Positions 1 to 7,481 of a DNA stretch of 34,562 bases are shown here, one piece after another. Where the stretch lies: assembly GCA_964456985.1 (NCBI GenBank), contig CAYWDH010000030.1:1-34562 (forward strand), in the 5' to 3' direction. The notes beneath the pieces are model-generated. The model did not search any database, had not been told where the DNA came from, and saw only the letters and a list, made by a program, of their open reading frames with translations. Both the position numbers and the translations under genes were made by a program. Positions within the stretch are counted from its first letter, which is position 1; the number at the start of each line of letters is the position of its first letter. The DNA comes from WJMT01 sp964456985 (GTDB lineage Bacteria; Acidobacteriota; Aminicenantia; Aminicenantales; Aminicenantaceae).

Positions 1-48
1 ATGACTCTGGATCATGGAATCGGGGTTCGAATCCCTGCTTCCCAGCCA
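1..48 (+). tRNA. tRNA-Gln (CTG anticodon), 3' part only
   Basis: The window opens inside a tRNA. Visible parts are the anticodon loop CTCTGGA at 5-11 (anticodon CTG at 7-9, closed by ATGA/TCAT), a T arm at 20-36 (CGGGG, TTCGAAT loop, CCCTG), the 3' acceptor strand CTTCCCA at 38-44, discriminator G45 and an encoded CCA at 46-48. A CTG anticodon with G73 fits glutamine. The 5' half lies upstream of the window, so the D arm cannot be checked. Confidence 0.85.
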
Positions 49-113
49 CTCTGATAAGGGCGATTTCCCCTGAAAAATCCCGAATTTGCCTTTCTCCCAA
101 TTCAAATTCTTCA

Positions 114-142
114 TTGACCGGGATTGTTTTTGTATGTATTAT
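114..142 (+). promoter_or_regulatory. Promoter of the PAS-LuxR gene (TTGACC-N17-TATTAT)
   Basis: A -35 box TTGACC at 114-119 and a -10 box TATTAT at 137-142 are 17 nt apart, 34 nt before the ATG at 176. The -10 box and what follows are homologous to the promoter-leaders at 6336 and 7398, which supports function. Confidence 0.55.
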
Positions 143-188
143 ATTTGATAGAGTCGTTTAAAGGGCGGAAATTTGATGAGAGGAAGGG
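137..188 (+). repeat. Shared promoter-leader element, copy A
   Basis: These 52 nt align without gaps to 7422-7473 at 38 of 52 positions, and more loosely to 6360-6411. The common core reads GTCG(C/T)TTA(G/A)AGGGC. In this copy the end of the element is read as the first codons of the downstream gene, whereas in the other two copies it is untranslated leader. Confidence 0.55.
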
Positions 189-2173
189 GAAATCGGCATC
201 AACAAAAAAACCAAACTTTTATCTTTAAGAAGTTGATCTCTGCCATGAAAGACGGATTCACGATTCTGGACATCAATGGGATTCATATCGATGTCAACCC
301 TGCCTTTTGCGTTATGACTGGCTATTCAAAGAGTGAACTTGTCGGTTCTGGTCCTCCACACATGTACTGGCCGGAAGAGGAACGGGCGAAAATCGAAGCC
401 GCATTCAATAACTCCATAAAGGGAGAATTCAAGGAGCACGAACTCGTATTCAAGAAAAAGGACGGCAAGCGATTTCCTGTTATCGTAAGCCCTTCCTGGG
501 TTAAAGATGAAGACGGAAAGGTAATGGTAGTATTTGCCACAGTCAAAGATATCACTGAACTGAAAAAGACAGAGTCAGCACTCAAAGAAAATATGTACCT
601 CCTCCGGAATGTCATCGATACAGACCCAAATATCGTCTTCGTGATAGATGAATATGGGAAAATAATTTTTGTGAATCAAGCCCTTGCCGATTTTTATGGT
701 ACAGAAATCAAGGAGATCGAGGACCTGCTGCACGCTGATGTTCAAAGAAAATTCGCAATGTCTATGCAAGAATTGAAAAGATGGCTGAAGGATGACCACA
801 GGGCATTGAAGGAAGGAAAGCTTATCGAATTTGTGGAATTTAGTCACAATCGTGCCGGTCAGGGAGACTGGTATCGGACAAGAAAACTGCCTTTAACTTT
901 ATCCAGCGGCAAAAATGCAGTATTGGTTATTTCCGAAAATGTCAGCAGTCTGGTTAAGTTAGAGAAAGACTTGAGGGTGAGTGAAGAAAAATATCGGACA
1001 ATGATATCATCTATGAATGATGCCGTAGCCATCCATGAAATAATTTATGATGATGCAGGAAAGCCAATCGATTTTGTAATCCAGGAAGTGAATTCAGCCT
1101 ATGAAAGCCAGACAGGAATCAGTGCAGACAAGGTGAAGGGAAAGAAGGTTTCGGAAATATTCGGAACTGCCCCGTTCCTGAATACATATGATGAGGTTGT
1201 GAATACAGGGCTCCCCATTTATTTTGAAAAATATTTTCCTCCGCTAGAAAGATTTTTCGGAATCTCTGCTTTTTCCTTCGGGAAGCCCAACTTTGTGACT
1301 GTTTTTAGAGATATCACGGCCCAAAAAAAAGCGGAGGAGGCGAGGCGTGAAAGTGAGATAAAATACAAAACTCTCTTTGAAAATGCGAATGACGGAATTT
1401 TCCTTCTGGAAAAAAACCTTTTTGTTGAATGTAACACCCAGGTATTAAAAATGTTCGGCTGCGACCGCGACACGATCTTAGGACGAAGACCTTATGAAGT
1501 ATCTCCTACGATACAACCCGATGGCAGCAATTCGAAAGAAAAGGCCAAGGCAATAATTGCTGAAGCGCTTGAAGGTAGACCTCAGAATTTCGAGTGGAGG
1601 CATCTGCGCTCCGATGGAAAACCATTCGATGTGCGCGTGAGTTTGAACAAAGTTGAGATCGAGAAAAAAACTTATTTACAGGCCATCATTCATGACATCA
1701 CAGCCAAGAAAAAAGCCGAGGAGGAAATTCTCAGGAAAAATGTACAGCTCGAAGAAAAAACTATTGCTTTTCGAGAGGCAATAGAACAGGTGCGATTGGA
1801 AAAAGAGAGGATTGAAACACAGATTCAGGCTAATGTGGAGCATCTGATTCTTCCCCTTTTAAACAAGATGAGAGAAAGGGGATCTCAACTTGATAGCCTC
1901 TATCTTGACCTATTACAGGAAAATATCAAAAGCATGACATCGGGTTTTGCCAGGGAAATAACAGAGAAAGAAAAAAGCTTAACACAAAGAGAAATCGAGA
2001 TCTGCAATATGATCGTAAGCGGATTTGCCACTAAGGAAATCGCCGGGAGTTTAAATATATCTGCCAGAACAGTTGAAACGCACCGGGCCAATATCCGGAA
2101 AAAATTGGGAATCAAGAAACGTATGAACCTCGCTACATATCTCAAAACCTTAAAAAATTACATCCAATCATAA
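176..2173 (+). CDS. Multi-PAS LuxR-type transcriptional regulator
   Basis: A cytoplasmic one-component sensor-regulator of about 665 residues. Four consecutive PAS segments can be read at roughly residues 18-130, 135-255, 268-390 and 393-515, linked by typical PAC ends such as 'VKDITELKK' and 'IHDITAKKK'. A helical linker (about 515-590) leads to a C-terminal LuxR/FixJ helix-turn-helix (about 598-655; 'LTQREIEICNMI' and 'ISARTVETHRANI'). There is no kinase or receiver domain and no membrane segment, so PAS ligands or redox cofactors presumably control DNA binding directly. The ligand is unknown. ATG176 was chosen, with TTG173 just before it, because AAGGGCGG lies upstream; an internal start at ATG245 would clip the first PAS domain. 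The next gene is a multi-PAS kinase in the same orientation but with its own possible promoter. Confidence 0.85.
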   Translation: MRGRGNRHQQKNQTFIFKKLISAMKDGFTILDINGIHIDVNPAFCVMTGYSKSELVGSGPPHMYWPEEERAKIEAAFNNSIKGEFKEHELVFKKKDGKRFPVIVSPSWVKDEDGKVMVVFATVKDITELKKTESALKENMYLLRNVIDTDPNIVFVIDEYGKIIFVNQALADFYGTEIKEIEDLLHADVQRKFAMSMQELKRWLKDDHRALKEGKLIEFVEFSHNRAGQGDWYRTRKLPLTLSSGKNAVLVISENVSSLVKLEKDLRVSEEKYRTMISSMNDAVAIHEIIYDDAGKPIDFVIQEVNSAYESQTGISADKVKGKKVSEIFGTAPFLNTYDEVVNTGLPIYFEKYFPPLERFFGISAFSFGKPNFVTVFRDITAQKKAEEARRESEIKYKTLFENANDGIFLLEKNLFVECNTQVLKMFGCDRDTILGRRPYEVSPTIQPDGSNSKEKAKAIIAEALEGRPQNFEWRHLRSDGKPFDVRVSLNKVEIEKKTYLQAIIHDITAKKKAEEEILRKNVQLEEKTIAFREAIEQVRLEKERIETQIQANVEHLILPLLNKMRERGSQLDSLYLDLLQENIKSMTSGFAREITEKEKSLTQREIEICNMIVSGFATKEIAGSLNISARTVETHRANIRKKLGIKKRMNLATYLKTLKNYIQS

Positions 2174-2194
2174 TACGTATATTTATTACGTATT
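2172..2194. repeat. AT-rich inverted repeat after the PAS-LuxR gene
   Basis: AATACGTA (2172-2179) and TACGTATT (2187-2194) are exact reverse complements, 7 nt apart, starting in the stop codon. There is no T tract, so it looks more like a protein-binding palindrome than a terminator. Confidence 0.35.
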
Positions 2195-2214
2195 CCATAC
2201 CATAAGATTACGTG

Positions 2215-2242
2215 TTGCGCATTGCAAGAGGTGAAGTACAAT
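2215..2242 (+). promoter_or_regulatory. Possible promoter of the hybrid kinase operon
   Basis: TTGCGC (2215-2220) and TACAAT (2237-2242) are 16 nt apart, 80 nt before the kinase ATG. This is the best promoter-like match in the gap; it is unproven. Confidence 0.3.
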
Positions 2243-2322
2243 TTGTTCTTAATTAATGATGTTAAAAGTCTCTCTCATTATCGGCTCAAAAAAGAATAAT
2301 CGGCTTACAGCTAAGGAATACA

Positions 2323-4605
2323 ATGAACAAGCTCATAAGATCCAAGGATTGGCTGGAAGTGCTCTTCCAGTTCGCGCCAGATGCCTATTATGTAAATGAT
2401 CTAGATGGAATTTTTCTGGACGGCAATAGGGCTGCTGAAAGACTGACCGGATACGAAAAAATACAATTGATAGGAAAAAATCTCTTAAAGATCGGGATCT
2501 TGCAGGAAGATCAAATTCAGAAAGCCAAACTGGCGCTTGATAAAAATGCTCGTGGAGAGAGCACCGGACCCGATGAATTCATACTCAATCGGAAAGATGG
2601 AATGCAAGTTCCTGTCGAGATCCGAACCTATCCTGTCCATATCGAAGGGCGAACTCTAGTCCTGGGTATTGCTCGTGATATCTCAGAGCGGAAGAATGTG
2701 GAAGAAGCATTAAGGGATACGGAGAGAAAGTACAGGATTATGAGCGAAACATTTCCTGATGGCGTGACAGCCACTGATTTAGAAGGCCGTGTGACTTATG
2801 CATCGAAGCGAACCCTTGAGCTGCACGGTTACACGAATACCGATGAACTGCTAGGGATGAGTGCTTTCGAATTCATTGCTCCGAACGAAAGGGAAAGGGC
2901 AAAGAAAAATCTTCAGTTAGTCATGAAAGAGGGAATAATCAGAGATGTGGAGTATGTTTTGTTGAGAAAAGACGGGTCTCGTTTTCAGGGGGAATTGAGT
3001 GCTGCATTGCTAAAAAACAATCGAAGCGAACCGATTGGATTTTTGGCTATAACCAGAGATATTTCTCTACGGAAACATGAGCAGAAGGTACATGCTATGC
3101 TCGCCAAGGCAATCGAACAGGCAGAGGAAATTGTCACCATTACCGATAAAGACTTGATTATTCTCTATGCCAATCCCGCGCTCGAAAAGATCTCAAGCTT
3201 CTCCAAGAAGGAAGTATTAGGGAAATCAGTGAAAAGGGTCTTCAGGCGACGTCCAGGGATTTCGATGTTCAATATCGTTAAGACTCTTGACCGGGGCAAA
3301 GTCTGGAAAGGACAGTTGCACTTAAAAAATAAGAGCGGCAATGACTCTATCCTTTACACAACCGTATCTCCGGTTCACGACTCCAAGGGAAACGTTTTTA
3401 GCTATGTGTTTATCATGAGGGATGTGACACATGATCAAAGAATGGAGGAACGGCTGCGCCGTACAGAGAAAATGGAGGCTTTAGGAACCCTGACAGGAGG
3501 GATTGCCCACGATTTCAATAACATTTTATCTTGCATAATAGGATTTACGGAATTGGCTTTGGATGATGCTCAGGCAGAAACACAGTTGAACAAAAAATTG
3601 AAGGAAATTATGACCGCGGGCATACGCGGGAAGGAGCTTGTAAAGCAAATCCTAACCTTCAGCCGGCAGGAAAAACAGGAAAAAATCCTCCTGCACCTGG
3701 GCAATTTAGTGAGGGAAATCCTGGCTTTCCTCAGGCCCTCCATACCTGCTTCGATCGAGATACGCAAAGATCTTCAATCCGATGCCAAAGTAATGGCTGA
3801 TCCCACACAGATCCAGCAGGTTTTGATGAACCTTTGCTCCAACGCGGCCCACGCTATGGATGAAAAGGGAGGGGTGCTCGAAGTGCGCCTTATTGATTTG
3901 GAAATCAATTCCGATTCAAGATCAAAGAATACTGATGTTCAACCAGGAAAATATTTAAGGCTTACTGTGAGTGACACGGGTCACGGAATCGAAAATTCCA
4001 TTCAAAGCCGCATTTTCGATCCTTTCTTTACGACGAAGGAAAAGGGACGCGGCACGGGCATGGGGCTTGCTGTCGTGCACAAAATTGTCGAAAGCCTTGG
4101 GGGAATAATTACCGTTTATAGTAGGCCCAAAAAGGGCTCCACTTTTCACGTGTTCCTTCCAAGAGCTGAGAATTTGACAGAGGAGAAGGATATAATGCTT
4201 CGTCCCATTAAGGGCGGAAGGGAGCGTATACTCCTTGTCGACGATGAAGAACAGATTGTCAAATTTGGAAAAGTGCTTCTCGAACGGCTGGGGTATCAGG
4301 TAACAGTTCAGATAAATCCGTTGAAGGCGCTCGAAACTTTTCGTTCTCAAGCGGACTGCTTCGATCTGATAATTACTGATATGACCATGCCGAGTATTAA
4401 TGGAGACAAATTGGCAAAGGAATTCATGCGAATCCAGCCGAATATTCCGATCATACTCTCTACGGGATTGAGCACACAGAAGGCAGCAAAGAAAATCAAA
4501 TCAATCGGAGTTAGAGAGGTAGTCAATAAACCATTTCTCAAAATTGAAATTGCCGAGGCAATAAGGCGTGTGCTGGATTCGAAACATATATCTAAGGAAA
4601 GGTGA
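2323..4605 (+). CDS. Hybrid sensor histidine kinase (3 PAS-HisKA-HATPase-REC)
   Basis: A soluble 760-residue hybrid kinase. Three PAS domains occupy about 1-125, 130-250 and 255-375. The dimerisation/phosphoacceptor helix carries the H box 'GGIAHDFNN' with His396. The ATPase domain has Asn507 in the N box ('NLCSNAAHAMD'), Asp551 in 'SDTGHGI' and a glycine-rich 'GRGTGMGLAVV'. A C-terminal receiver domain (about 638-755) has its acidic pair in 'LLVDDEE', phosphoacceptor Asp686 in 'IITDMTMP' and the conserved Lys in 'NKPF'. All catalytic residues are present, so phosphorelay His396 to Asp686 is plausible. No transmembrane helix is seen, so sensing is intracellular. SD-like AAGGA lies before ATG2323. 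The stop is 3 nt from the next start, which indicates translational coupling with two response regulators. Confidence 0.92.
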   Translation: MNKLIRSKDWLEVLFQFAPDAYYVNDLDGIFLDGNRAAERLTGYEKIQLIGKNLLKIGILQEDQIQKAKLALDKNARGESTGPDEFILNRKDGMQVPVEIRTYPVHIEGRTLVLGIARDISERKNVEEALRDTERKYRIMSETFPDGVTATDLEGRVTYASKRTLELHGYTNTDELLGMSAFEFIAPNERERAKKNLQLVMKEGIIRDVEYVLLRKDGSRFQGELSAALLKNNRSEPIGFLAITRDISLRKHEQKVHAMLAKAIEQAEEIVTITDKDLIILYANPALEKISSFSKKEVLGKSVKRVFRRRPGISMFNIVKTLDRGKVWKGQLHLKNKSGNDSILYTTVSPVHDSKGNVFSYVFIMRDVTHDQRMEERLRRTEKMEALGTLTGGIAHDFNNILSCIIGFTELALDDAQAETQLNKKLKEIMTAGIRGKELVKQILTFSRQEKQEKILLHLGNLVREILAFLRPSIPASIEIRKDLQSDAKVMADPTQIQQVLMNLCSNAAHAMDEKGGVLEVRLIDLEINSDSRSKNTDVQPGKYLRLTVSDTGHGIENSIQSRIFDPFFTTKEKGRGTGMGLAVVHKIVESLGGIITVYSRPKKGSTFHVFLPRAENLTEEKDIMLRPIKGGRERILLVDDEEQIVKFGKVLLERLGYQVTVQINPLKALETFRSQADCFDLIITDMTMPSINGDKLAKEFMRIQPNIPIILSTGLSTQKAAKKIKSIGVREVVNKPFLKIEIAEAIRRVLDSKHISKER

Positions 4606-4608
4606 TTC

Positions 4609-5010
4609 GTGAAACTTATTCTTGTCATAGAGGACGATTCCCAGTTTCGATCGATGCTCTGTCAGATGTTGTCAAATGCAGGGTATAAAGCGATAGATGC
4701 TTCAAACGGGAAAGAAGGTCTGGAACTTTTCCGGAGAAAAGCACCCGACCTTGTTATAACCGATCTCATAATGCCCGAAAAGGAAGGATTGGAGACAATC
4801 ATAGAACTTCGTCGAGACGCCCCCCATGTAAAGATTATCGCCATCTCCGGAGGAGGGATGGCTAGCCCTGAAGATTATCTGGTTTTAGCACGAAAATTAG
4901 GGGTGCAGAGTGTAATGGCGAAACCTTTTAGCCGAGAGGAGATTTTAGAAGAAATTCAGAGAGCTCTTAATGAAAAGGGAAATATGAATGATAAGAATCC
5001 TGATTGTTGA
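4609..5010 (+). CDS. Single-domain response regulator (CheY-like)
   Basis: 133 residues, receiver domain only. Acidic pocket residues are Asp9 and Asp10, the phosphoacceptor is Asp52 ('VITDLIMP'), and a conserved Ser/Gly ('IAISGGG') and Lys ('VMAKPF') follow. It has no output domain, so it probably acts as a phosphate relay or a protein-protein switch between the upstream hybrid kinase and the downstream HD-GYP protein. It uses a GTG start at 4609, 3 nt after the kinase stop, behind the strong SD AAGGAAAGG (4594-4602). Its last codons overlap the next gene by 23 nt. Confidence 0.92.
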   Translation: MKLILVIEDDSQFRSMLCQMLSNAGYKAIDASNGKEGLELFRRKAPDLVITDLIMPEKEGLETIIELRRDAPHVKIIAISGGGMASPEDYLVLARKLGVQSVMAKPFSREEILEEIQRALNEKGNMNDKNPDC

Positions 5011-6046
5011 GGATGAAAATCCAGTCGCGGATTTACTAAAACAAATCTTGGAAAAAGCGGGATATACCTGTGCACTGGCTTTCAACTCTACACAAGCGCG
5101 AGAGTATTTGGATAAAGAGCAATTCGAATTGATTCTCACTGATATCAGGATGCCTGGAGAGTCAGGGCTTGATTTGTTGAAATCTGTGTTGCCTGGATGT
5201 CCAAACACAGCTGCCATTGTGATAACAGGATATGACGATTCAAGAATTGCCGAGATAGCTTTGTCCCTGGGTGTATATGACTATATCATCAAACCGTTTA
5301 GAAAAAATGATGTGCTGATCAGTGTGGCCAATGCATTGCTTCGCCGCAAACTTGATATCGAAGGTAGAACCAAAAGGCAGCTCCTGGAAAAGAAGATTTC
5401 AGGGCAATCCAAATCCCTTCATGAGAACATGACAAAATTAAGGAAATCCCTGGATGGCGCGATTCGGGCAATCGCCTTGACTGTTGAGATGCGTGACCCC
5501 TATACAGCCGGACATCAAGAGCGCGTAGCTGTTTTAGCAAGTGCTATAGCAAAAGAATTGGGCTTTTCGGATAGGAAGATCAGTGTCATTCAAATGGCGG
5601 GCACTGTTCATGATATCGGAAAAATATCCGTGCCTGCGGAAATACTCGCCAAACCCCATTCTCTTACAGCAAATGAATTCAATCTTATCAAGGTTCATTC
5701 CGAAGTCGGATTCAACATTCTAAAGAACATAGAATCTCCCTGGCCAATTGCTCAAATAGTGCTGCAACATCATGAAAGAATGAATGGTTCGGGCTATCCT
5801 CAGGGCTTAGTTGGAGAAAATATTCTCATGGAATCGAGAATACTGGCGGTTTCTGACGTTGTTGAGGCTATGTCTTCATACCGGCCATATAGACCTGCTC
5901 CTGGAATTGAAAAAGCGCTTAGGGAAATTTCAGAGAACAAAGGGATTCTCTATGATTCAAGCGTGAGCGATGCTTGTTTAAAGACTTTTTCAAAGAAAGG
6001 ATTCGATGAGATTTTTCTAAAAAAAAATAGAAATTGGAAAATATAA
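4988..6046 (+). CDS. Response regulator with HD-GYP domain (c-di-GMP phosphodiesterase)
   Basis: 352 residues. The N-terminal receiver has acidic residues Glu8/Asp9 and phosphoacceptor Asp52 ('LILTDIRMPG'). After a helical linker (about 120-165), the HD-GYP domain starts near 'GHQERV'. It carries His208-Asp209 of the HD motif ('VHDIGKI'), 'QHHER' and 'GSGYP', the family hallmark. HD-GYP proteins hydrolyse cyclic di-GMP at a metal centre, and all recognisable ligands are present, so it is predicted active. ATG4988 lies inside the preceding regulator gene, with AAAAGGGA as SD; a second ATG at 4984 is in the other gene's frame. It ends a kinase-REC-REC/HD-GYP operon, which implies that the kinase output lowers cyclic di-GMP. 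Confidence 0.93.
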   Translation: MIRILIVEDENPVADLLKQILEKAGYTCALAFNSTQAREYLDKEQFELILTDIRMPGESGLDLLKSVLPGCPNTAAIVITGYDDSRIAEIALSLGVYDYIIKPFRKNDVLISVANALLRRKLDIEGRTKRQLLEKKISGQSKSLHENMTKLRKSLDGAIRAIALTVEMRDPYTAGHQERVAVLASAIAKELGFSDRKISVIQMAGTVHDIGKISVPAEILAKPHSLTANEFNLIKVHSEVGFNILKNIESPWPIAQIVLQHHERMNGSGYPQGLVGENILMESRILAVSDVVEAMSSYRPYRPAPGIEKALREISENKGILYDSSVSDACLKTFSKKGFDEIFLKKNRNWKI

Positions 6047-6160
6047 AATTTGAACAAAGAAACTCAAAACTGCTTTGCTTCTCTCTAAACTGTGTGTCTG
6101 CGGCAAAGAAGCACTTATAAAGCACCTAAAAGCAATCACAGAAAAGGCGATTATACTAAG

Positions 6161-6253
6161 ATGAAAGAAATGTTCTATGAAACACCTCCAGGTTTTACTG
6201 TACTTCTTGAAAAATTAAGAATAATAGAAGAAAAAGTTAATTCTAAGAAATAA
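6161..6253 (+). CDS. Possible 30-residue small protein (doubtful)
   Basis: An ATG-initiated frame of 30 codons ending in TAA. The product is short and its C-terminal half is a charged helix ('LRIIEEKVNSKK'). AAGGCG lies 11 nt upstream. It has no recognisable family, and frames of this length occur by chance, so this is only a candidate. Confidence 0.18.
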   Translation: MKEMFYETPPGFTVLLEKLRIIEEKVNSKK

Positions 6254-6335
6254 TGAGTCTTTTTAGAGATCTCGATTTTTTTATTTATCATTTGGTCATA
6301 TTCTCTATGATTCCTTTTTTTGGGAGGATTTTGAG

Positions 6336-6365
6336 TTGACTGGAATTATTTATTATGGGTATGAT
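6336..6365 (+). promoter_or_regulatory. Promoter of the secreted coiled-coil gene (TTGACT-N18-TATGAT)
   Basis: TTGACT at 6336-6341 and TATGAT at 6360-6365 have the same boxes and the same 18-nt spacing as the promoter at 7398-7427, although the spacer sequences differ. Retention of the boxes over diverged spacers argues that it is a working promoter. Confidence 0.6.
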
Positions 6366-6411
6366 GGGTGATGAAGCCGCTTAGAGGATAGAAATTTGAT
6401 AAAATGGAGGG
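6360..6411 (+). repeat. Shared promoter-leader element, copy B
   Basis: 52 nt matching copy C (7422-7473) at 46 of 52 positions without gaps. It begins in the -10 box and ends in a purine-rich ATGGAGGG. Similarity to copy A (137-188) continues a further 20-30 nt downstream. The ATG at 6404 inside it is unlikely to be the start, because a better SD and a signal peptide start at 6470. Confidence 0.65.
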
Positions 6412-6469
6412 AAAATCAGCAACAAAAGAAAAAACAAATTCCTATTTTTTCAACACAGGAGGTTTGAGT

Positions 6470-7162
6470 ATGAAAAGGAATAAAATAATGGTTGGATTCT
6501 TTTTTCTGATCCTGTTTTTCCTTTGGGTCCCAACTCCCGCTCAAGTTGACAAAAGTGAATTGGAAATAAAAAAGGAGACAGAGAGAGGTTTATCGGAAAT
6601 GATAAAATTTTTTGAGAACAAAATCAATTCTCTGCAAGAAGATATAGAATATTGGGAGAATCAACTAACTGGTCCGAGAAGATTTTTTTATCCCGAAGGT
6701 TTCGTACGTGATACGGTAAAAGGATGGATCAAAGATTATAAAACCGAGTTGCCAAAAAAGAAAAAAGAGCTGGCCGGGCTCAAGGAATCAAGAGAACGCT
6801 TGCTTACAAGGATTGTCGAGTTAGAGACATCAGAGCAATCTGAGTTTCCGATCAGCCAAATTACAATAACAGAATATGCGCCCGGGGCAGGGTCCAATAA
6901 CAAAACGTTAATATGGAATGGAACATTCACGCGAGTGGGTATAAAGAATATATATAAAGCGGTGTGGACAGGGGGCAATTTAGGCGGCAATCAGCACACA
7001 GAACAAGGGCTTAGTATCAAGACGTATAAACCTCGCGAGCGAATAGTGATTCACAGACCAGGGCTTGGCGACTACGAAGGTAAATATGAAAATGGCCAGT
7101 GGAAAGGTAGCGCATCATGGTATGGAAAGGGGTGGTATTGGACCGCATCCATATCTGAATGA
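6470..7162 (+). CDS. Secreted coiled-coil protein of unknown function
   Basis: 230 residues from ATG6470, chosen because GGAGG at 6458-6462 precedes it by 7 nt and the product then opens with a signal peptide (basic 'MKRNK', a hydrophobic run to about residue 20, 'TPA' before a likely cleavage). Residues about 27-110 are highly charged and helical with heptad-like spacing, suggesting a coiled coil. Residues about 120-230 are rich in Trp, Tyr and Gly and look like a small beta domain ('WNGTFTRVG', 'YGKGWYW'). No family was recognised. It is exported to the periplasm or surface. Its promoter-leader matches those of the PAS-LuxR gene and of the C39-like secreted gene, so co-regulation with these is likely. 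An in-frame ATG at 6404 would add 22 residues before the signal peptide. Confidence 0.7.
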   Translation: MKRNKIMVGFFFLILFFLWVPTPAQVDKSELEIKKETERGLSEMIKFFENKINSLQEDIEYWENQLTGPRRFFYPEGFVRDTVKGWIKDYKTELPKKKKELAGLKESRERLLTRIVELETSEQSEFPISQITITEYAPGAGSNNKTLIWNGTFTRVGIKNIYKAVWTGGNLGGNQHTEQGLSIKTYKPRERIVIHRPGLGDYEGKYENGQWKGSASWYGKGWYWTASISE

Positions 7163-7189
7163 CGAAGAACGCTCGGATTCCTATTTCAT

Positions 7190-7375
7190 TGGAGTTGCCC
7201 CCATTTAACCGGAGATTGTGATGAGTTTTTATGTTGCCGTTCTGTACTCCCTCGGTAACCGCATCCTCAGCGCCTTATGGGGATGGACAGTATTGTAATC
7301 CTCAAATCATCAAGGGAGTCGTTCCATGCTTCGAAGGGGATTAATTCCTGATAAGAGCGCCAGTTCCACAAAGTC
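7190..7375 (-). pseudogene. Decayed 3' end of an IS3-family transposase with terminal repeat
   Basis: Read on the minus strand, 7306-7232 encodes FEDYNTVHPHKALRMRLPRE and onward to a TAA at 7229-7231. This is the characteristic C-terminus of an IS3-family orfB transposase (YNxxxPHxALxxxxPxEY). Upstream in the same frame are two stops; a neighbouring frame continues plausibly (7307 to about 7375, 'PFEAWNDSLDD'), consistent with a one-base frameshift. After the stop, 7190-7214 (TGGAGTTGCCCCC...) resembles an IS3 terminal inverted repeat. The rest of the element is absent, so it is a truncated, inactive copy. It sits 27 bp after the coiled-coil gene and just before the promoter of the next gene. 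The extent beyond 7306 is uncertain. Confidence 0.6.
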
Positions 7376-7397
7376 TCTCTTTTCTGTGGGTTGCTTG

Positions 7398-7427
7398 TTG
7401 ACTTGTCCTTTATTTTATCTATATGAT
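7398..7427 (+). promoter_or_regulatory. Promoter of the C39-like secreted gene (TTGACT-N18-TATGAT)
   Basis: TTGACT at 7398-7403 and TATGAT at 7422-7427 repeat the architecture of the 6336 promoter exactly, followed by leader copy C. It lies 55 nt upstream of the chosen start. Confidence 0.6.
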
Positions 7428-7473
7428 GGGTGATGAAGTCGCTTAGAGGGCAGATATTTAATGAAATGGAGGG
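7422..7473 (+). repeat. Shared promoter-leader element, copy C
   Basis: 52 nt matching copy B at 46 of 52 and copy A at 38 of 52 positions. Its GGAGGG (7468-7473) is positioned as the Shine-Dalgarno sequence for the ATG at 7482. Confidence 0.65.
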
Positions 7474-7481
7474 AGCAAGTT

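Larger units (their letters stand above)
6047..6469. other. 423-bp gap with promoter-leader B and a doubtful short ORF
   Basis: The gap between the HD-GYP gene and the secreted coiled-coil gene is AT-rich. It contains a weak 30-codon reading frame (6161-6253), a GAGATCTC palindrome near 6266 with a following T run but no proper loop, a promoter (6336-6365) and leader copy B (6360-6411). No RNA gene was recognised. Confidence 0.5.

Noticed and set aside
49..172. Riboswitch, second tRNA or attachment site downstream of tRNA-Gln
   Set aside because: No cloverleaf, known riboswitch motif or integrase gene was found, and the tRNA 3' end is not repeated elsewhere in the window.
6254..6300. Terminator around the GAGATCTC palindrome
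   Set aside because: The palindrome has no loop and only 4 bp per arm, so it cannot form a stable hairpin despite the following T run.
7461..7481. ATG7461 as start of the C39-like gene
   Set aside because: It lies within the shared leader element; the GGAGGG inside the leader fits ATG7482, which also gives a clean signal peptide.
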